The notes beneath the pieces were generated by a model. It was not told the origin of the DNA, ran no database searches, and worked only from the letters and a program-made list of their open reading frames with translations. A stretch of DNA of 64,000 bases from Rotaria sordida (Eukaryota; Rotifera; Eurotatoria; Philodinida; Philodinidae): assembly GCA_905250125.1 (NCBI GenBank), contig CAJNOL010000255.1, positions 62,001-126,000 of the forward strand, read 5' to 3'. The position numbers and the translations under genes were made by a program. Below, piece by piece: positions 61,805 through 64,000 of this stretch. Every line of letters starts with the position of its first letter. The first letter of the stretch is position 1.

Positions 61805-63473
61805 TTTTCTTTCTCTGTTTTCGAGTCGTTTCTTTTTCTCTCTTTCACAGTAATATTTATGCAAAGAAGAAAAAAATTTACGTAAGTATATTTCGTAAGT
61901 GAATGCAACATGTAATTTGTTACTCAAGAACCAATGAATCATCGTCTATTAGTGACATCGTTTGTTAGAAAAAGTATAAAGTTTTTTTGTTTTTTTTTTT
62001 TATAAAAAAAGTATTTTATTATTCATTAAAATAAAATAATAGTTGAATAACTAAAACAAATTTGATCAATATAATAATAATAAAATTATACAATTGAATT
62101 GACCATCTTATGATTGATGTATATTCGTGTTTTGTTTATTTGTTATCCGTTCGATATGAATCAAATCTAATGTTAAGGAAAATAAATTCTTGTTTATTTG
62201 ACGAAATAAATTGTTAAACAAGTGCAATAGATAAATGTCGAGAATAGTGATCGAACCGGAAACAAAATTGGAGGAAGATCTTCTCCGGAGCTAAAAAGGA
62301 CTATATTCGTTAAATGTTAATAAAATATCATTTCAGTTCTGAGCCGGGAACGGGCTCAAGACAATGTTTTATCTAGCTTGGAAGTCGAGGAGGCAGTGTC
62401 CCTCCAAAGATCGAGTTTGTCATTTCATACCTTTAAATCATCTCTAAATAAGAGAGAATCAAGATAAAACATTGACTCAAAGGTTGTTTTATCACTAAAT
62501 AGAACGAATTCGATGTAGAGCACGTATTTGAATGAAAATCAATTGAACCTGAAAGAAGACTCTTTCAGATGAAACTACAGATTTGAAATTTATGTTATAT
62601 ACGATCAAAAGAAACTCAAGTGGATCTTGTTTAATAGTCAGTCTACTCGAAATGACCCTCCCGTTGCAATGGCAATATGCTTTTCTTAGTTTTTAATCTT
62701 AGATCATCGATGAAAATATTTCATCTCACGTCGACAGATATGTTAGAAAATTAAAAACATTTTGCATAATGAAATGGAAAGTTATATAGTGAATTGAAGT
62801 TTTAATAATTCAGTATTTTGATTTTCTTTGTTCGACAATCTAACACATATTAACAAGCTTTTATTCAAACGAGAACAAATCATTTTTTGATAATTTCAAT
62901 TTTTGTTTTTGTATGTTTAGTCTTTTAATACATGTTGGTGCGAATAGGAATGTGCAGTGTTGGAGTAAATCCTGATATTGAACCACTGACACAGGTTACA
63001 CTGACATCCCCGTTCGCTACAACATTAAGACATCAAATATCATTTTTGTAGCGGTGTGTTCTGGTGTTTCAACGAGCACTATACTGAGTCGGTTGACGTC
63101 AATGGTCAATAAACTGAAACTAGACATATAAAATCAGTTGAAAATGATGATTGAACATCATTACATGAAACTGCACATTGAACTGAACAACATATTATTA
63201 AAAATCTTATTGAATGAAATGTAGATTTAGATGCAAAAAAAAAAATTTGTGTAATAAAAACATTATCTTTATAAAACTAAGTTTTTTAAAATTATTTTAA
63301 AAGAATTAAACTAAAAACAAACTTTTGTTAAGGTATACTATTTGAAGAATTTAAAATTTTTATATTAATAAAATGTTTTATTGTAGAACGAAACAATCGA
63401 TGTATTCGAAACAAAAATATATTAATATTAAAATTTATTTTGAAAAAATCAATTTTATTCTCTAAATCATAAA
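61805..63473. other. Upstream region of CCDC124, no further gene
   Basis: Contains the CCDC124 promoter side. At about 62362-62480 GACAATGTTTTATCT and AGATAAAACATTGAC form a 14-bp inverted pair, and GAGCCGGGAACGGGCTC forms a compact hairpin near 62341-62357. No gene or tRNA recognised. Confidence 0.4.
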
Positions 63474-63900
63474 ATGAAAATTTTCGATACAATGAATAAA
63501 CTTATTCAGGTAAATAAAATATTTGTTTACAAAATAAAAACTTGCATCTACTTATATATATTTAATATAATATTAATGAGAATTTATGAAACTATTGACC
63601 TAATCTTAAAGTAGATTTTATAGTTTAATAAATAAAATAAGATTTTATTTTTTTTTAATCTAGGAGAAATTACATAATTTTCAAAGATCATTACATTATT
63701 TTTAAATAAATGATATTCAAGAAGAAATATTGTCTAGTCTATTAACTACAAATTCTTCTTTATTACGATTAAATTTTACATATTCATTATCAACTACATA
63801 AAGAATATTTACAAATTCGTTACTCTCATTAACAACAAGAAATTTCAATAATAATCAATCATTCTAATCATGTAAGATAATAAAGTTAATTGTAGAAAAG
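63474..63900 (+). pseudogene. Spliced, decayed gene fragment at window edge
   Basis: ATG at 63474 opens MKIFDTMNKLIQ, followed by a clean donor (CAG|GTAAAT at 63510), and an acceptor at 63663 restores frame as EKLHNFQRSLHYF-stop. After the stop the same frame continues as INDIQEEILSSLLTTNSSLL and TNSLLSLTTRNFNNNQSF with further stops. It looks like a gene that kept its splice sites but gained several nonsense mutations. Family unknown. Confidence 0.4.
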
Positions 63901-64000
63901 AAAAATAACGATGGAAATATCTTTTTATTTTGTTGTTTTTGATACATTGTTTCTTAATGTATAGAATTGAGACATTGTGCTTTTTATCTTTTGTTTGAAT

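Noticed and set aside
62341..62480. tRNA or structured RNA gene
   Set aside because: The GC-rich hairpin and inverted pair do not form a cloverleaf; no anticodon arm or T-loop consensus.

Overview
The window looks like a piece of a bdelloid rotifer genome (Adineta- or Rotaria-like). It is very AT-rich. Coding blocks are interrupted by GT-AG introns, mostly 54-95 nt. The content also fits: a giant FG-GAP/VCBS repeat protein with one membrane anchor, a decayed NHL-repeat gene, animal genes (scramblase, CCDC124, a FAM194-domain protein) and intronless, fungal-looking P450 genes of the kind bdelloids often gain by horizontal transfer. The species assignment is inference; no rRNA or marker gene is present.

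Layout. 0.2-3 kb: a degenerate receiver-domain gene (258-704), a nicotinamide-riboside/uridine-kinase-like P-loop kinase (1145-1766, first exon unresolved), and a 307-bp terminal-inverted-repeat (TIR) element whose interior is a diverged copy of the 3' end of a receiver-type gene. 4.8-7 kb: a small TIR element and an eight-exon phospholipid scramblase. 7.3-10.1 kb: decayed coding sequence. 11.4-23.5 kb: a tandem duplication of an intronless CYP504-like P450, the second copy bracketed and interrupted by three inverted-repeat elements. 25-26.2 kb: two foldbacks. 26.7-34.8 kb: an eleven-exon FAM194-domain (C3orf20-like) gene with two long introns, each holding a large inverted repeat, plus a 10-N assembly gap. 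36.4-38.4 kb (minus): a three-exon ATP-grasp enzyme. 38.4-45.6 kb: gene-poor, with one foldback and decayed fragments. 45.6-55.7 kb: the FG-GAP gene, whose membrane-anchor exons lie 5.6 kb upstream of the 4.3-kb repeat exon; that intron contains a purine-rich repeat and a ~1-kb foldback. 57-57.8 kb: an acidic ORF remnant and an NHL pseudogene. 59.2-61.8 kb (minus): CCDC124. 63.5-63.9 kb: a decayed spliced fragment.

There is no operon-like organisation and the genes appear functionally unrelated. The unifying feature is architectural. At least ten long inverted repeats or TIR elements lie in 64 kb, many inside introns, where they inflate otherwise tiny introns and would be transcribed as hairpins. 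The strongest observations are the gene-fragment capture by the 2.6-kb element, the 1,364-bp foldback insertion with an intact paralogous empty site, and the mosaic divergence of the duplicated P450 genes.
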